A stretch of 64,000 nucleotides of DNA from the NCBI RefSeq assembly GCF_029784155.1, contig NC_073693.1, forward strand, positions 338,474,023 through 338,538,022. The letters are read 5' to 3'. Below are positions 23,390 through 34,800 of this stretch, piece after piece (within the stretch, counting starts at the first letter, position 1; each line of letters begins with the position of its first letter). The translations under genes were made by a program, and so were the position numbers. The DNA comes from Uranotaenia lowii. Lineage: Eukaryota > Arthropoda > Insecta > Diptera > Culicidae. The notes under the pieces are model-generated. The model did not search any database. It saw only the letters and a program-made list of their open reading frames with translations, and had not been told where the DNA came from.

Positions 23390-24520
23390 ATGCCAAAAGA
23401 AAGAAAGCTAAACGCTTTGAAAAAGGCAAGACAATTATTCAGTTCGGAAATTATCTTTAGTGATATTTCGGATTCAGAAATTTCGGAAGAATCTGGTGAA
23501 TTTTCACACGTTCCTATAAAAAATCCCCCCGATTTAGGAGCACTGAAATTAGAACAAACCAAAATGGAAGACCTCGTGGCGCAAATCACGCACCTAACCA
23601 CTATGGTCAGCCAAATTCATTCAACCCAAGACCAACAACAGTTGGCAATAAACGCACTAGCAAACAATAATCCAAATTCAGTTAATGAACCAACAGGGAG
23701 ATTAGAAAATTTATTTGCTATACCAGACCCCATAAAATCAATTCCTAAATACGACGGAAACAGGAAGCAACTTCCAGCTTGGCTGGATAACGCTGAGAGA
23801 ACACTTAACGTTTTCAAACCGCTGGTCACAACATGCCAGTACGAAATTTATGTTACAGCCGTCATAAATAAAATCGAAGGGAAAGCACGGGACATCATTT
23901 GTCTGGCGGGCAACCCGCGAACCTTCGAAGAAACAAGCGAAGTCCTCAGGAACGCATTAGGCGACAAGCAGGAGCTGACCTTTTACAAAAGCCAACTATG
24001 GCAAACGAAAATGAAGGATAACATGTCCCTTCATAAATATTATCAAATAATTACCGAAATTGGGCAAAATATAAAAAGTTTAGCCAAACAAAAAATTAAA
24101 TACAAACAAAATTGGGATGCGATAAGCGCATTCATTGACGAAGACATCCTCGCCGCATTCATTTCTGGCCTTAAAGAACCCTATTTTGGGTATGTGCAGG
24201 CCGCAAAACCGGAGAACATTGAGGAAGCTTATGCTTTCGTTTGCAAATTCAAAAGCAGAGAAAGTATTGCACAACAACCCCCATTCCAAAAGAAAAATTT
24301 CAAATATCCAGTGAATGACACCAATGATAAGAAACATTTTAATGAACAGAAAAAAACCTTTAATAATCCCCAACCGATGGAGATAGGCTCGGTTAAAAGC
24401 AGGTTAACACTCAACCGAACCATAAATAACAACGAAATTAAAAACGAAGAAATAGATGATGAAATAGACGATTTAGACCTAAATTTTTGCTTCGTCCAGA
24501 CAACAAACATGATAACTTGA
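23390..24520 (+). CDS. gag: Gag of element A
   Basis: A 376-aa structural protein predicted to form the particle. It has an acidic N-terminus, then a retrotransposon gag domain (about residues 110-300) opened by IPDPIKSIPKYDGNRKQL with LPAWLDNAERTL and FISGLKEPYFGYVQ. The tail is basic then acidic, with no CCHC knuckle, as in many errantiviruses. The ATG at 23390 is the first in frame. The frame overlaps pol by 34 nt, and A AAT TTT at 24481-24487 sits in the zero frame as the probable -1 shift site. Confidence 0.9.
   Translation: MPKERKLNALKKARQLFSSEIIFSDISDSEISEESGEFSHVPIKNPPDLGALKLEQTKMEDLVAQITHLTTMVSQIHSTQDQQQLAINALANNNPNSVNEPTGRLENLFAIPDPIKSIPKYDGNRKQLPAWLDNAERTLNVFKPLVTTCQYEIYVTAVINKIEGKARDIICLAGNPRTFEETSEVLRNALGDKQELTFYKSQLWQTKMKDNMSLHKYYQIITEIGQNIKSLAKQKIKYKQNWDAISAFIDEDILAAFISGLKEPYFGYVQAAKPENIEEAYAFVCKFKSRESIAQQPPFQKKNFKYPVNDTNDKKHFNEQKKTFNNPQPMEIGSVKSRLTLNRTINNNEIKNEEIDDEIDDLDLNFCFVQTTNMIT
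24481..24487 (+). promoter_or_regulatory. -1 ribosomal frameshift site of element A
   Basis: A AAT TTT, a canonical X XXY YYZ heptamer, in phase with gag (codons AAT at 24482 and TTT at 24485). The pol frame is -1 relative to gag and opens here. The same heptamer occurs at the gag-pol junction of element B. Confidence 0.8.
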
Positions 24521-27500
24521 ATTACCTTCCATATCTCGAAACAAAAGCAAATTTAAAGTTACTCATAGACACTGGGGCTAATAAAAACGTATTACGTCCT
24601 GGCTTCATTTCAGATATAGCACAAACAGACAATGTGCAAATAAAGAACATAACAGGCACCCATAATATCAACAAAAAAGGCAGAATAAATCTGCTCGGAA
24701 ACAATATTCCACCACAAACATATTATGAATTAAAATTTCATAATTTTTTTGATGGAATTATTGGATCCGAATTTTTAGCCAAAAACAAAGCTATAATTAA
24801 TTATAAAAATGAATGTGTTATAATTAATGACACAAAAATTCCTTACAAAAAATATTACCCAGCAAAAAAATTATATAGTCACACTATTGAACTAGAGACT
24901 AACGTAGATGGAGACTGGTTTGTCCCATGTTTTCAGAAATTTTACCAAAGTTATGCAGTTCAACCCGGCGTGTACAACTCTAACGGGAATAAAACTACAA
25001 TAAAGGTTCTTTCAACAAAACCTGAAAAACCAGTTATCAAAGACCGAATTAACCTCAAGGTAAATAACTTTGAAACAATTACACCAATCCCATTAAAACA
25101 AGGATCTGCAATTAATCAAACAATTCTAGAAAGCATAATTAGAACAGATCACCTCTCACATCTAGAAAAAGAAAAATTATTTGACACAATATTAAAAAAT
25201 CAAGGTGTCTTACTCAAACCTAATGAGAAATTGACAGCTACATCTTCAGTTAAACACAAAATTGTGACAACCAATGAAGAACCCGTGTACACAAAATCGT
25301 ATAGATATCCACACGCATTTAAAAAAGACGTTGAAGAACAAATAAAAGAGTTATTAGATAACGGAATTATTGAACATTCTCAGAGTCCATATTCAGCTCC
25401 GATCTGGGTTGTTCCTAAAAAACCAGACGCTTCTGGTAAAAGAAAAATAAGAGTCGTAATAGATTATCGTAAACTAAACGATAAAACTACTAGTGACAAG
25501 TTTCCAATTCCGCAAATTGAAGACATACTTGATAGTCTCGGAAAATCAGTTTACTTTACAACTCTGGATCTAAAATCCGGATTTCATCAAATCAAAATGG
25601 ATCCGGAAGATAAAGCAATAACCGCTTTTTCAACAAGCTTAGGACACTTTATGTTCGCACGTATGCCCTTTGGATTGCGGAATGCACCAGCAACCTTTCA
25701 GAGAACTATGAATAACATTCTAAGCAATCTGATCGGAACCGCATGTTTTGTATACATGGATGACATAATTATAACCGGCAAAGATCTACAAGATCATGTC
25801 AAAAATATGTCCAAAGTGTTGAAAAGACTGGCTGAATTTAATCTTAAAATCCAACTTGATAAATGTGAATTCATGAAGAGAGAAACTGAATTTTTAGGGC
25901 ACATAATTTCAAGTAATGGAATAAAACCTAACCCAGACAAAATAAATAAAATTCTTAACTGGCCACTGCCTAAAAATACAAAAGAAATTAAACAATTTCT
26001 AGGTCTCACCGGATATTATAGGCGTTTTATAAAAGATTATTCCAAAATAACTAAGGCAATGACAAAGTATTTGAAAAAAGACCAAAAAGTTAACTTGGAA
26101 GACAGTGAATATAAAGCAGCATTTTCTAAATTGAAAATGATAATTTCATCAGATCAAATAATAGCATATCCAGATTTTGAACTTCCCTTTATTCTTACCA
26201 CAGACGCGAGTAATTATGCGTTAGGAGCGGTCCTATCCCAAATACAAAATAAAGTGGAAAGACCCATAGCATTTGCTAGCAGAACCCTCAATAAATGCGA
26301 AACAAATTATAGCACAATTGAAAAAGAGGCACTGGCTATCATTTGGGCGGTCAATAAGTTCAAACCATATCTTTTTGGTAACAAATTTACGTTACTAACA
26401 GATCACAAACCCCTTCAATTTATCAAAAATTGCAATAAAAATCAGAAAATCCTAAAATGGAGGATGGAGCTAGAAAGCCATGACTATACCCCTATTTACA
26501 AACCGGGTAAAACCAACGTAGTCGCAGATGCGTTGAGTAGAAAAATAGAAAACGAAGTCGAGTTAAACTTTAATAACACAAATTCTCCAATTTCAGAAGT
26601 CTCCCAAGATACATTTTCAGAAAATTGGTCGAGTCAAGGAGAGGCATCAACCAGCAACCCACCAGAAGAGGAACACAATCAAACCGATGATGGCCAACCA
26701 GAAGAAAATCCATCACAATCTAACAATGTTCTTCCTGCAGCAACAGATAACATTTTAGACGACAATGACGAAGATGACGATGACACTGAAACGATTCATT
26801 CAGCGCAAACTTCCGACGATCACTTTATTCATTTCACAGAAAGACCAATAAACTTTTATAGAAACCAAATCATATTTAAAAAAGCAAGCTTTACGAGCGA
26901 CTTAATTTTCAACCCCTTTCCAAAATTTCGAAGAGTGACTATAGCTAGAACAGAATTTAATCACGACATAATACGTGACTCCATAAAGAAATTTCATGAT
27001 TACAAGCAAACGGCTATATTAGCACCAGAAAATATTACCCAACTTATCCAAGATGTATACAAGGAACACTTTAATGAACACGGACACTTTGTAATGACTC
27101 AAAACTTGGTAGAAGACGTTAACTCGGACGCCCGTCAAGACGCCATTGTGAGCAAAGAACATGACAGAGCCCACAGAGGAGTCACAGAAGTAGAAAGTCA
27201 AATTAGAAGAAGTTATTTTTGGCCCAAAATGATTGAAAAAATTAAAATGGTTACAAAAATGTGTAAGATTTGCAATATGCATAAATATGAACGTAAACCT
27301 TACAACATAAAAATTTCATCAAGACCCACGACAGACAGACCTTTTGAAAGAGTTCACATGGATATTTTCCAAATTAACAAACAAAATTTTTTATCTTTAG
27401 TTGACGCATTTTCAAAGCATGCGCAATTGATCCCTATGGATACTAAAAATTTAACAGACGTCAAAAATGCCTTAGCACAATATTTTATGACTTTCGGAAC

Positions 27501-28065
27501 CCCAAGACAAATCATAACTGATCACGAAACTACATTTTGTTCAATTCACTTGAAAAACTATCTCGACAATTTAAACGTTGACCTCAAATATGCATCGTGT
27601 TCAGAATCGAATGGACAAGTAGAAAAAACACATTCGACAATGATCGAGATCATTAACACTAATAAACACAAGCACCAACACTTGAACATAACATCAATGG
27701 TTCTATTAGCTACAGCACTTTACAACAATTCAATACATTCAGCGACACAATACTCGCCTAACGAGGTCATTTTTAGACAAAATAATATTCAAAACCCTCA
27801 ACAAATTAACGAAGAATCTACTCAAATTTTCAATAAAATAAAAATTAATTTAGAAAAAGCTAAAAACAAACAAGATAAACAGAATAAGAACAGAATTGAA
27901 CCACCAATCATAGAGGAAGGCAAAGAAGTATTCGTCATTCCTTACATTAGGAAAAAATTAGATCCAAGGGCAAAACCGACAAACGCTCAAGAAATTACAG
28001 ATAAAACGTTCAAAAATAATAGGCGCGTTAAAAGGCACAAGAAAAACATAAAAAGACTTACATGA
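24487..28065 (+). CDS. pol: Pol of element A (PR, RT, RNase H, integrase)
   Basis: 1192-codon frame, expected as a Gag-Pol fusion through the -1 shift. Domains in order: aspartic protease with LIDTG at residues 26-30; reverse transcriptase with VIDYRKLN, MPFGLRNAPATFQ and YMDD at 423-426; RNase H with TTDASNYALG (D about 573) and YSTIEKEALAI; an acidic linker; integrase with an HHCC zinc finger (HDRAHRG, MCKICNMHK) and D, D, E at about 959, 1012 and 1046. No stop or frameshift interrupts it and all catalytic residues are present, so it looks functional. It stops 67 nt before env. Confidence 0.95.
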   Translation: MLRPDNKHDNLNYLPYLETKANLKLLIDTGANKNVLRPGFISDIAQTDNVQIKNITGTHNINKKGRINLLGNNIPPQTYYELKFHNFFDGIIGSEFLAKNKAIINYKNECVIINDTKIPYKKYYPAKKLYSHTIELETNVDGDWFVPCFQKFYQSYAVQPGVYNSNGNKTTIKVLSTKPEKPVIKDRINLKVNNFETITPIPLKQGSAINQTILESIIRTDHLSHLEKEKLFDTILKNQGVLLKPNEKLTATSSVKHKIVTTNEEPVYTKSYRYPHAFKKDVEEQIKELLDNGIIEHSQSPYSAPIWVVPKKPDASGKRKIRVVIDYRKLNDKTTSDKFPIPQIEDILDSLGKSVYFTTLDLKSGFHQIKMDPEDKAITAFSTSLGHFMFARMPFGLRNAPATFQRTMNNILSNLIGTACFVYMDDIIITGKDLQDHVKNMSKVLKRLAEFNLKIQLDKCEFMKRETEFLGHIISSNGIKPNPDKINKILNWPLPKNTKEIKQFLGLTGYYRRFIKDYSKITKAMTKYLKKDQKVNLEDSEYKAAFSKLKMIISSDQIIAYPDFELPFILTTDASNYALGAVLSQIQNKVERPIAFASRTLNKCETNYSTIEKEALAIIWAVNKFKPYLFGNKFTLLTDHKPLQFIKNCNKNQKILKWRMELESHDYTPIYKPGKTNVVADALSRKIENEVELNFNNTNSPISEVSQDTFSENWSSQGEASTSNPPEEEHNQTDDGQPEENPSQSNNVLPAATDNILDDNDEDDDDTETIHSAQTSDDHFIHFTERPINFYRNQIIFKKASFTSDLIFNPFPKFRRVTIARTEFNHDIIRDSIKKFHDYKQTAILAPENITQLIQDVYKEHFNEHGHFVMTQNLVEDVNSDARQDAIVSKEHDRAHRGVTEVESQIRRSYFWPKMIEKIKMVTKMCKICNMHKYERKPYNIKISSRPTTDRPFERVHMDIFQINKQNFLSLVDAFSKHAQLIPMDTKNLTDVKNALAQYFMTFGTPRQIITDHETTFCSIHLKNYLDNLNVDLKYASCSESNGQVEKTHSTMIEIINTNKHKHQHLNITSMVLLATALYNNSIHSATQYSPNEVIFRQNNIQNPQQINEESTQIFNKIKINLEKAKNKQDKQNKNRIEPPIIEEGKEVFVIPYIRKKLDPRAKPTNAQEITDKTFKNNRRVKRHKKNIKRLT

Positions 28066-28109
28066 CATGAAAATCATGTTTTCTAGATTATAAAAGATTA
28101 GCCAACCTT

Positions 28110-28132
28110 TTCTAATATCTTTTATTTTTCAG
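28110..28132 (+). promoter_or_regulatory. Splice acceptor for env of element A
   Basis: A T-rich tract ending TTTTATTTTTCAG directly before the env ATG. Together with the leader donor at 22877 it would remove gag and pol and place the env start at the first base of the second exon. Confidence 0.7.
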
Positions 28133-29626
28133 ATGAAATCACTTGCGATCCTACTATTTATCTCTTCAATCACCGGGTCAACAAAATGTAACTATTTAGG
28201 AATTAGAAACCTATCAAACGACCCGATGCTTTTGTTAAAAACCGGAAATTGTAAAATCCAATCAGGGATTGTCAAAATTATACATCCGATTAACATAACC
28301 AATTTGGAATCAAACGTATACAATTTTGTAAAAATATCAAGGAAACTAGATACAAACCATCCGATAACAAGTTTAGTTATTCAGAAAAGCAGACAGCTAG
28401 TAAATAACTTACACCTGTTGAAACCACTGAAACCAAGAAGAAGCAAACGATGGGACCAGATTGGAACCGCCTGGAAATGGATAGCCGGAACCCCGGATGC
28501 ACACGATTTGGACATCATCAACAAAACTATGAACGAACTCATAGAACAGAACAACCAGCAAGTCAGGATCAATTCTCTCATCGATTCCCGAATTTCGGAA
28601 ATAACAGGGACGGTCAACAAGCTATTGGAACATGAATCCATGGAAAACAAATTAATAATGGAAGAAATGGATGCAGTAACCCTCCTCCTATACATGGAAA
28701 CGACGAATCAGATTCTAGAGCAACTAGAAAACACAATCCTGAAGACAAAAATTGAACTGCCAAACAGTAAGCTACTATCTCTCCAAGAAATCCTCACAAT
28801 CGAAGCTATTCTCAACGAACAAGGTATCGAAACGAAATTTCCCGAGGAAGCTCTAAATTATGCTAAGCCAAAAATAGCATCAAAACACGATACAATGCTA
28901 TACATACTCGAAGTCCCTAAAATCAAAGGAGACTGTGACATAATCCAACTCATCCCATTAACAGTCAACAATCATGTGATTACCAACATTCCAAATCACA
29001 TAGTGAAATACAAAAAACAACTATTCCAAACCGAATACCCAGAAAAATTGATTCAACGCGATGTCTTTCTTAATCCCCTGAAAGATAGCTGTACTAATTC
29101 AATTATATTTGGAATAGAAGGTCAATGCAAATCTGTTTTAGAAGATGCCACAAGAATCTCATTAGTCGACAATAACAAGATTCTGATCAATAACGCAAGA
29201 GGCTCCAGATTAGAAACAGATTGTGGGCCACATAATCGTGAGTTGCATGGCAATTTCATGCTTAAAATTTCTAACTGTAGCATTACCATAGACGGGCAGA
29301 AATTTTCTTCAGAAGAACGTGTTAGTAATACCGAAGAAATACAAGGAGCCTTTCCAAATCTTACGATGAAGTGGAATACTATTCAGGATCACAACATCTC
29401 ATTAATCCACAACAAGACGATCCAGAATAGACTGAAGTTAGACTTGATCAAACTTGAACACTCTGGATTCCGAAAATTTTCGCTTACAGCTTTCGGTGGA
29501 ATATCCACTAGCATAATCATTTTGATAACTCTAACCTTTCTTTGTATCTTTAAGAAAAGAGTAACTATCAAAATAAGGAATAAACCACGGGAAGCAGCAG
29601 AAACCAAGAAAACAACAGACGGCTAA
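28133..29626 (+). CDS. env: Env-like glycoprotein of element A
   Basis: 497-aa envelope-like membrane protein. The N-terminal 20 residues (MKSLAILLFISSITG) form a signal peptide. A basic RRSKR motif ending at residue 106 is a furin-type cleavage site, followed by a hydrophobic segment with WIAGTPDAHDL typical of errantivirus fusion regions and then a helical region. One transmembrane segment lies at about 454-475, followed by a short basic tail. The frame is uninterrupted. In this group Env can mediate spread between cells, but function here is not shown. It ends shortly before the 3' LTR. Confidence 0.9.
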   Translation: MKSLAILLFISSITGSTKCNYLGIRNLSNDPMLLLKTGNCKIQSGIVKIIHPINITNLESNVYNFVKISRKLDTNHPITSLVIQKSRQLVNNLHLLKPLKPRRSKRWDQIGTAWKWIAGTPDAHDLDIINKTMNELIEQNNQQVRINSLIDSRISEITGTVNKLLEHESMENKLIMEEMDAVTLLLYMETTNQILEQLENTILKTKIELPNSKLLSLQEILTIEAILNEQGIETKFPEEALNYAKPKIASKHDTMLYILEVPKIKGDCDIIQLIPLTVNNHVITNIPNHIVKYKKQLFQTEYPEKLIQRDVFLNPLKDSCTNSIIFGIEGQCKSVLEDATRISLVDNNKILINNARGSRLETDCGPHNRELHGNFMLKISNCSITIDGQKFSSEERVSNTEEIQGAFPNLTMKWNTIQDHNISLIHNKTIQNRLKLDLIKLEHSGFRKFSLTAFGGISTSIIILITLTFLCIFKKRVTIKIRNKPREAAETKKTTDG

Positions 29627-29661
29627 GTGTCGAGGACGACACTTTTTCACCCCCCGGAGGA

Positions 29662-29954
29662 GTTACATACATCCCTCTCCCAGAACCCGAGACAGGATGT
29701 ATAAACGTGGCGCTCCCAAGCCACGCGCAACCACGCGGTGATCATAATTGCACCGTAAGCAAATATGATCACTTAAATACCGATAGCGAAGGCATGCTCG
29801 CTCTCTCTTTGGTTCCCGACCCGGCAGCAGTAAGTGGTTCAGCAGCAGGAAGTGCAGTTAGCAGTTAGTTTAGTGATAGTGATTAGTGAATAAGTAAGAG
29901 GAATGTGAAAATAAAACTTTTTTAAAAACATCCTCGGAGACTCGGTCTCATAAT
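29662..29954 (+). repeat. 3' LTR of element A
   Basis: 293 bp matching the 5' LTR. A short C/G/A-rich stretch, CCCCCCGGAGGA, precedes it in the position of the polypurine tract. Confidence 0.92.

Positions 29955-30006
<52 letters not shown>
29955..30006. repeat. TA spacer between elements A and B
   Basis: About 50 bp of TA repeat (one AAA interruption) left between the 3' LTR of A and the 5' LTR of B. It belongs to the same tract as 22137-22388 and shows that B and A hit one target. Confidence 0.9.
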
Positions 30007-30007
<1 letters not shown>

Positions 30008-30360
30008 GTTATAACATTTCCCACCGGCTACCTGTGACGTAGAACATTTCCCACCGGGTACGTGTGAAACAGAATGGAATAGCGCCACGAGCCAGACAGG
30101 TGAACGATGGTATGGTATCAGGTGACACACGCGCAACCGCGCAGGGGACAACCTGGACGACGTGGACGACTCGAACGGTGACCGACGCGATGATGGTTAT
30201 TGCTGACTCGTTAATTATAGTTTAATAAAACAATCAGGGAATCAGCTTTGCTCTTCAGTCTTAGTTTAGAATCAAGTGAATAAAGTTAAAGGTGAAAAGT
30301 GTAACAAAAGTAATAATAAAGTTTTTTTTTTATTATGCTCGGCACGACAAGAGCATAACT
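30007..30360 (+). repeat. 5' LTR of element B
   Basis: 354 bp beginning CGTTATAAC and ending GCATAACT. It contains two copies of GAACATTTCCCACCGG-like sequence near its start and AATAAAG near its end. It differs from the 3' LTR by AGAATC versus AGGATC and by one A in an A run. Confidence 0.92.
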
Positions 30361-30375
30361 GGCGCAGTCTGGACT
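30360..30375 (+). promoter_or_regulatory. Primer binding site of element B
   Basis: TGGCGCAGTCTGGAC at the LTR edge. TGGCGCAG suggests tRNA-Ser priming as in element A; the last bases differ. Confidence 0.7.
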
Positions 30376-30594
30376 AAGTTGGAAAGTAGTGACTAGTGAA
30401 GTGAAGAAAAGTGGAAAAAAAAATCCTAAATCATCATCAACCAGCCACTAAGAGCAGCTCATCCTAATTCAGGGAGAATTACTAGAGGCCCGGGAAACCG
30501 TTGACAGGAGGACACTGTTCAATTTGCGACTTGGAGGAGAAGCAGCCAACTGGTAACCTACATCCATCACTTAACGAGGCTAAGACTCCGGGAG

Positions 30595-30626
30595 ATGAAG
30601 GTCACGATTATCCCGTTAATGTAAGT
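30595..30626 (+). promoter_or_regulatory. Short coding leader exon end and splice donor of element B
   Basis: An ATG at 30595 opens eight codons plus two bases and then meets a consensus donor, GTAAGT at 30621-30626. The phase fits the acceptor at 35240-35241, after which the env frame runs open. The leader ATG therefore probably supplies the env start in the spliced RNA. Element A, by contrast, has the ATG in the env exon itself. Confidence 0.65.
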
Positions 30627-30735
30627 AAATTTTTCTTTACAAATTACAAGAAGTGACTTAAAACGATCTTAAGATCGAGTGAAAAAAATATTGTGGTTTA
30701 TCAATCTTCATTTCTCGCCATAGAATTTTTCTTTC

Positions 30736-31821
30736 ATGAAAAGAATAGAAAGATTCGATCAAAATAGAGAAATGGCGGAAGAAATGTCGAGGGAAGAGCT
30801 AATCGCTCATTTAAAAAACCTGACAGATAACCAGAATAGTTTGATACAAACAATTAATGAAATGAAAACAAGGGCAGATGACCCATTCATTCATTTTCGG
30901 ACACCGGATCCGATAAAAAACTTGCCGAATTTCAAAGGCAACAAAAAAGAAGCACAAGCTTGGGTGGAAGACGTGGAGAATACTCTCGAGTTATTTTCGG
31001 GGTATTTACATAGCCCACTTTACCCGCAACTTATAAGGGCTGTAAAAGCCAAAATTATCGACGAAGCTAAGGAAATACTTATTGCTTCTGGAAACCCCAA
31101 CACATGGGAGGAAATTAAGGAGGCAATCCTCAATTCATACGGAGATCGTAGAGATCTCACTTCACACATTCAATCCTTATTCTACATACAACAAGGAAAA
31201 AGGACTATCACTGAGTTTTATAACAAAATAAAGTCAATTGACACCTCAGTAAAGGCAACAGCATCCACAATGGATGAGTATAAAAATGCTACAAAAGCGA
31301 TCAATTCGTTGATCAGTTTAATAACCGTCACAAGATTCGTGGATGGATTAAATGAAAATGTATCGATGCACGTAAGGAGTTGCAATCCAAAAACTTTGGA
31401 AGATGCATACAATACAACTCTGCAATTTTCAAATGCAGCGTACCGAACGAAATTAAACGAAAACAAATTATCTATTCATCAAAAACCACAACCGGGGAAT
31501 AGCAAGCAATTTATTTACCAAAAACCACAACCGGGGAATAGCAAACAAATTCTCAAGCCGCCTTCAGGGAATTTTAGGCAAGGTTCAGGGAAATTTAAAA
31601 ACATTAAAAACCCGACAATGGACGATGACGTATCGATGAGAACAGCAAAGTCAAGAATAGATATCAACATACATGAAAATAAAAGTAACTCAGAAATTAT
31701 AAACGAAGATAATATAACTTCAGAACCGGACGACTCAGTAATCGAATCAGACGATGACGATTATTTCGCCGAGGGTGAAATAAATTTTCAGGTGGAAGAG
31801 ACCGAAAACCAAAAAGACTGA
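30736..31821 (+). CDS. gag: Gag of element B
   Basis: 361-aa structural protein. The gag domain begins at FRTPDPIKNLPNFKGNKK with EAQAWVEDVENTLEL, clearly homologous to element A. A basic, proline-rich segment holds a direct repeat of QKPQPGNSKQ (about residues 250-270). The tail is acidic (ESDDDDYF). The ATG at 30736 or at 30772 could start it; the first is chosen because it is 5'-most. The frameshift heptamer lies 11 codons before the stop. Confidence 0.9.
   Translation: MKRIERFDQNREMAEEMSREELIAHLKNLTDNQNSLIQTINEMKTRADDPFIHFRTPDPIKNLPNFKGNKKEAQAWVEDVENTLELFSGYLHSPLYPQLIRAVKAKIIDEAKEILIASGNPNTWEEIKEAILNSYGDRRDLTSHIQSLFYIQQGKRTITEFYNKIKSIDTSVKATASTMDEYKNATKAINSLISLITVTRFVDGLNENVSMHVRSCNPKTLEDAYNTTLQFSNAAYRTKLNENKLSIHQKPQPGNSKQFIYQKPQPGNSKQILKPPSGNFRQGSGKFKNIKNPTMDDDVSMRTAKSRIDINIHENKSNSEIINEDNITSEPDDSVIESDDDDYFAEGEINFQVEETENQKD
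31782..31788 (+). promoter_or_regulatory. -1 ribosomal frameshift site of element B
   Basis: A AAT TTT in phase with gag (AAT at 31783, TTT at 31786), identical to element A. The pol frame is open from 31779, so the shift gives a continuous Gag-Pol. Confidence 0.8.
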
Positions 31822-34800
31822 CGACAAATGACTTCATACCCTACATTACAATTCAAACCTCAAAAGGCGAGATAAAGCTCTTGATCGATACTGGATCAAA
31901 TAAGAACTATATCTCACCAGATCATGTAAACATAGAAAATTGTAAAACCGAAAAAGGAATTAGAGTTGGAAATATTAATGGAAAACACAGCATAAATAAA
32001 TCGGCATCTTTCGACCCGTTTCTAATAAACAAGAAAATAAAATTTTATGTGTTTAAATTTCACAAGTTTTTCGACGGCTTGATTGGCTACGAAACACTTA
32101 GAGATTTAAATGCTCGAATTGATATTCGTAGCAACACTCTAAAAATTGGAAGAAAAACAATTAAAATGTTGAAAAAATTTCCGGAAAACAGCACCATTAA
32201 CATTAATGAACAAGAATTTCAGTTCATTGCAATTAAAACGAAGAATGATGGAGACTTTTTAATTGCTGACGAAAAAAATTATGGTTCTTTCATTATTTTA
32301 CCAGGTCTGTACAATAGCGTCAATAAAACGGCTATAGTTGCTATCCAAAACAGCACAAAAAGACCACAAGAAATAAATTTAACCGAGGCTTTGGTGAACG
32401 AAGATCAATTCGAATTAAAAGAATTGCCAAAGCAAATTAACCCTAAAAATTATTCTTTTCGTGATGAACACATGAACGAAGAGGAAAAAAGGGCTTTGAA
32501 AAAAGTAGTAAATCAATACCGCGATGTGTTATACATCGAATCGGATAAACTGACGTTTACTCATAAAATTAAACACAGAATCCGTACGGTAGACAGTATC
32601 CCTGTACACACCAAATCATACAAGTATCCATACGTGTATGAAGAGGAAGTACAGAAGCAAATTAAAAAAATGTTGGAAGATGGGATCATAAAAGAATCCA
32701 TCTCTCCCTATACTTCACCTGTATGGGTGGTCCCTAAAAAGGCCGACTCATCTGGTTCAAAAAAATTTCGTTTAGTTATCGACTATCGAAAACTTAACGA
32801 AAAAACCATAAATGATAAATACCCCATACCCGAGATATCAGATATTCTCGATAAACTGGGAAGGTCGAAATATTTTTCTACAATCGACCTAGTTTCTGGC
32901 TTTCATCAAATTCAATTGGATGAAACAGACCAGGAAAAAACAGCTTTTTCTGTGAACGGTGGCAAATACGAATTTACACGTATGCCATTTGGGCTTAAAA
33001 ACGCACCAGCAACGTTCCAGAGGGTTATGGATTGCATTTTGAGAGATTTAATCGGAAAATGTTGTTTCGTCTACATGGACGATATCATAATATATTCCAG
33101 CTCTCTGCAAAACCATTCCATAGACTTAGCACTTGTTATGAAAAAACTTAAGGATGCCAGGTTGAAAATCCAACTGGACAAATGTGAGTTCTTCAGAAAA
33201 GAAACTCAATTCTTAGGTCATACAGTGTCTGAGGATGGAGTCCGACCCAACAGTGACAAAATTGAAGTAATAAAAAATTGGCCGATCCCTAATAACGAAA
33301 AAAGAATTCGTCAATTTCTTGGAACATTAGGTTACTACAGAAGATTTATAAAGGATTTTGCTAAAGTTGTTAAACCATTAACCGCATTACTCAGGAAAGA
33401 CGCTAATTTCACGATAACTCCAGAAATCGAAAAGTGTTTCAAAAAATGTAAGCAACTGCTGATAACAGACCCTGTGTTAATCTATCCAGATTTCACAAAA
33501 GAGTTCATTTTGACGACAGACGCGAGCGATTACGCTATAGGAGCAGTTCTCTCACAAGGACCTTTGGGAAAAGATAGACCTATCGCCTACGCATCGCGGA
33601 CATTAAGCCAAACCGAAGAAAAATACTCGACTACTGAAAAAGAGTTTTTGGCAGTCGTATGGGCAGTCAAACATTTTCGACCATATCTTTATGGAAGAAG
33701 ATTCAAACTAATTACAGATCACCAACCATTAACCTTCTCGATGACTAATGCTAACCAAAGAATTATACGAGGAAAACTAGCACTTGAAGAATTTGACTAC
33801 GAGCCTATTTACAAACCTGGAAAACAAAATACTGTAGCCGATGCACTCTCTAGATTAAAGATAGACGAAATCAATTCCAACTCTCAAATTCCTATAGAAG
33901 CTCAACTTTCGGAAACAGACACTGACAGCGACCAAATGACTATTCACTCAGCGGATACCAGCGACGATTACTACATCTGGGCTACGGAAAAACCTATAAA
34001 CGTTTTCAGAACCCAGCTTATTCTAAGAATAGGTGAAATCCCAATGATAGTTCACGAAGAAATCTTTCCAAAATACCACAGATTCACGATAGTTCAAACA
34101 CAATTCAGCGAAATCGATATAGTGAATATTTTTAAGACAAAATTAAATCCTAGGGGCATGAACTGCTTACACTGTCCCATTTCAATAATGCAATTGATTC
34201 AGGAAACATATAAAAAACATTTTTCTAGTAATAAAACTTTTAAGATTTTTCATTCACAGGTTCTACTAAGGGACATAAAGACGTCGCAAGAACAGGACGA
34301 AATCGTGCGGAAGGTTCACCAACACGCGCACAGGGGCGCAAAAGAAAATAAATTACAAATTCTTTCGGACTATTTTTTCCCAGAAATTGAAAAAAAGATC
34401 AAAATTTTTATCGACAGCTGTCTTGTTTGCAAAAAATGCAAATACGACAGAAAGCCACCCAAATTAATTCAAAAATTCAATGAAACACAAAAACCCTTTC
34501 AAAAAGTCCATATGGACATATTTTTCTTGAAACAAAGAAAAATGTTAACGGTAGTGGACGCATTTTCAAAATTCGCAAACGTGATCCCTCTTGAGACGAG
34601 AACTATCATTGACATCAAAAGAGCAATCACGGAGCACATTAGAATCTTTGGAAGACCAGAAATAATAGTTTGCGACCAGGAACCTAGTTTCACATCAATC
34701 GACCTCATTGGATTCTTACAAAATTTAAACATAGAAATTCACCACGCGAGTTCTAGTAACTCAAACGGAATAGTAGAGCGCTTCCACTCCACTTTAATCG

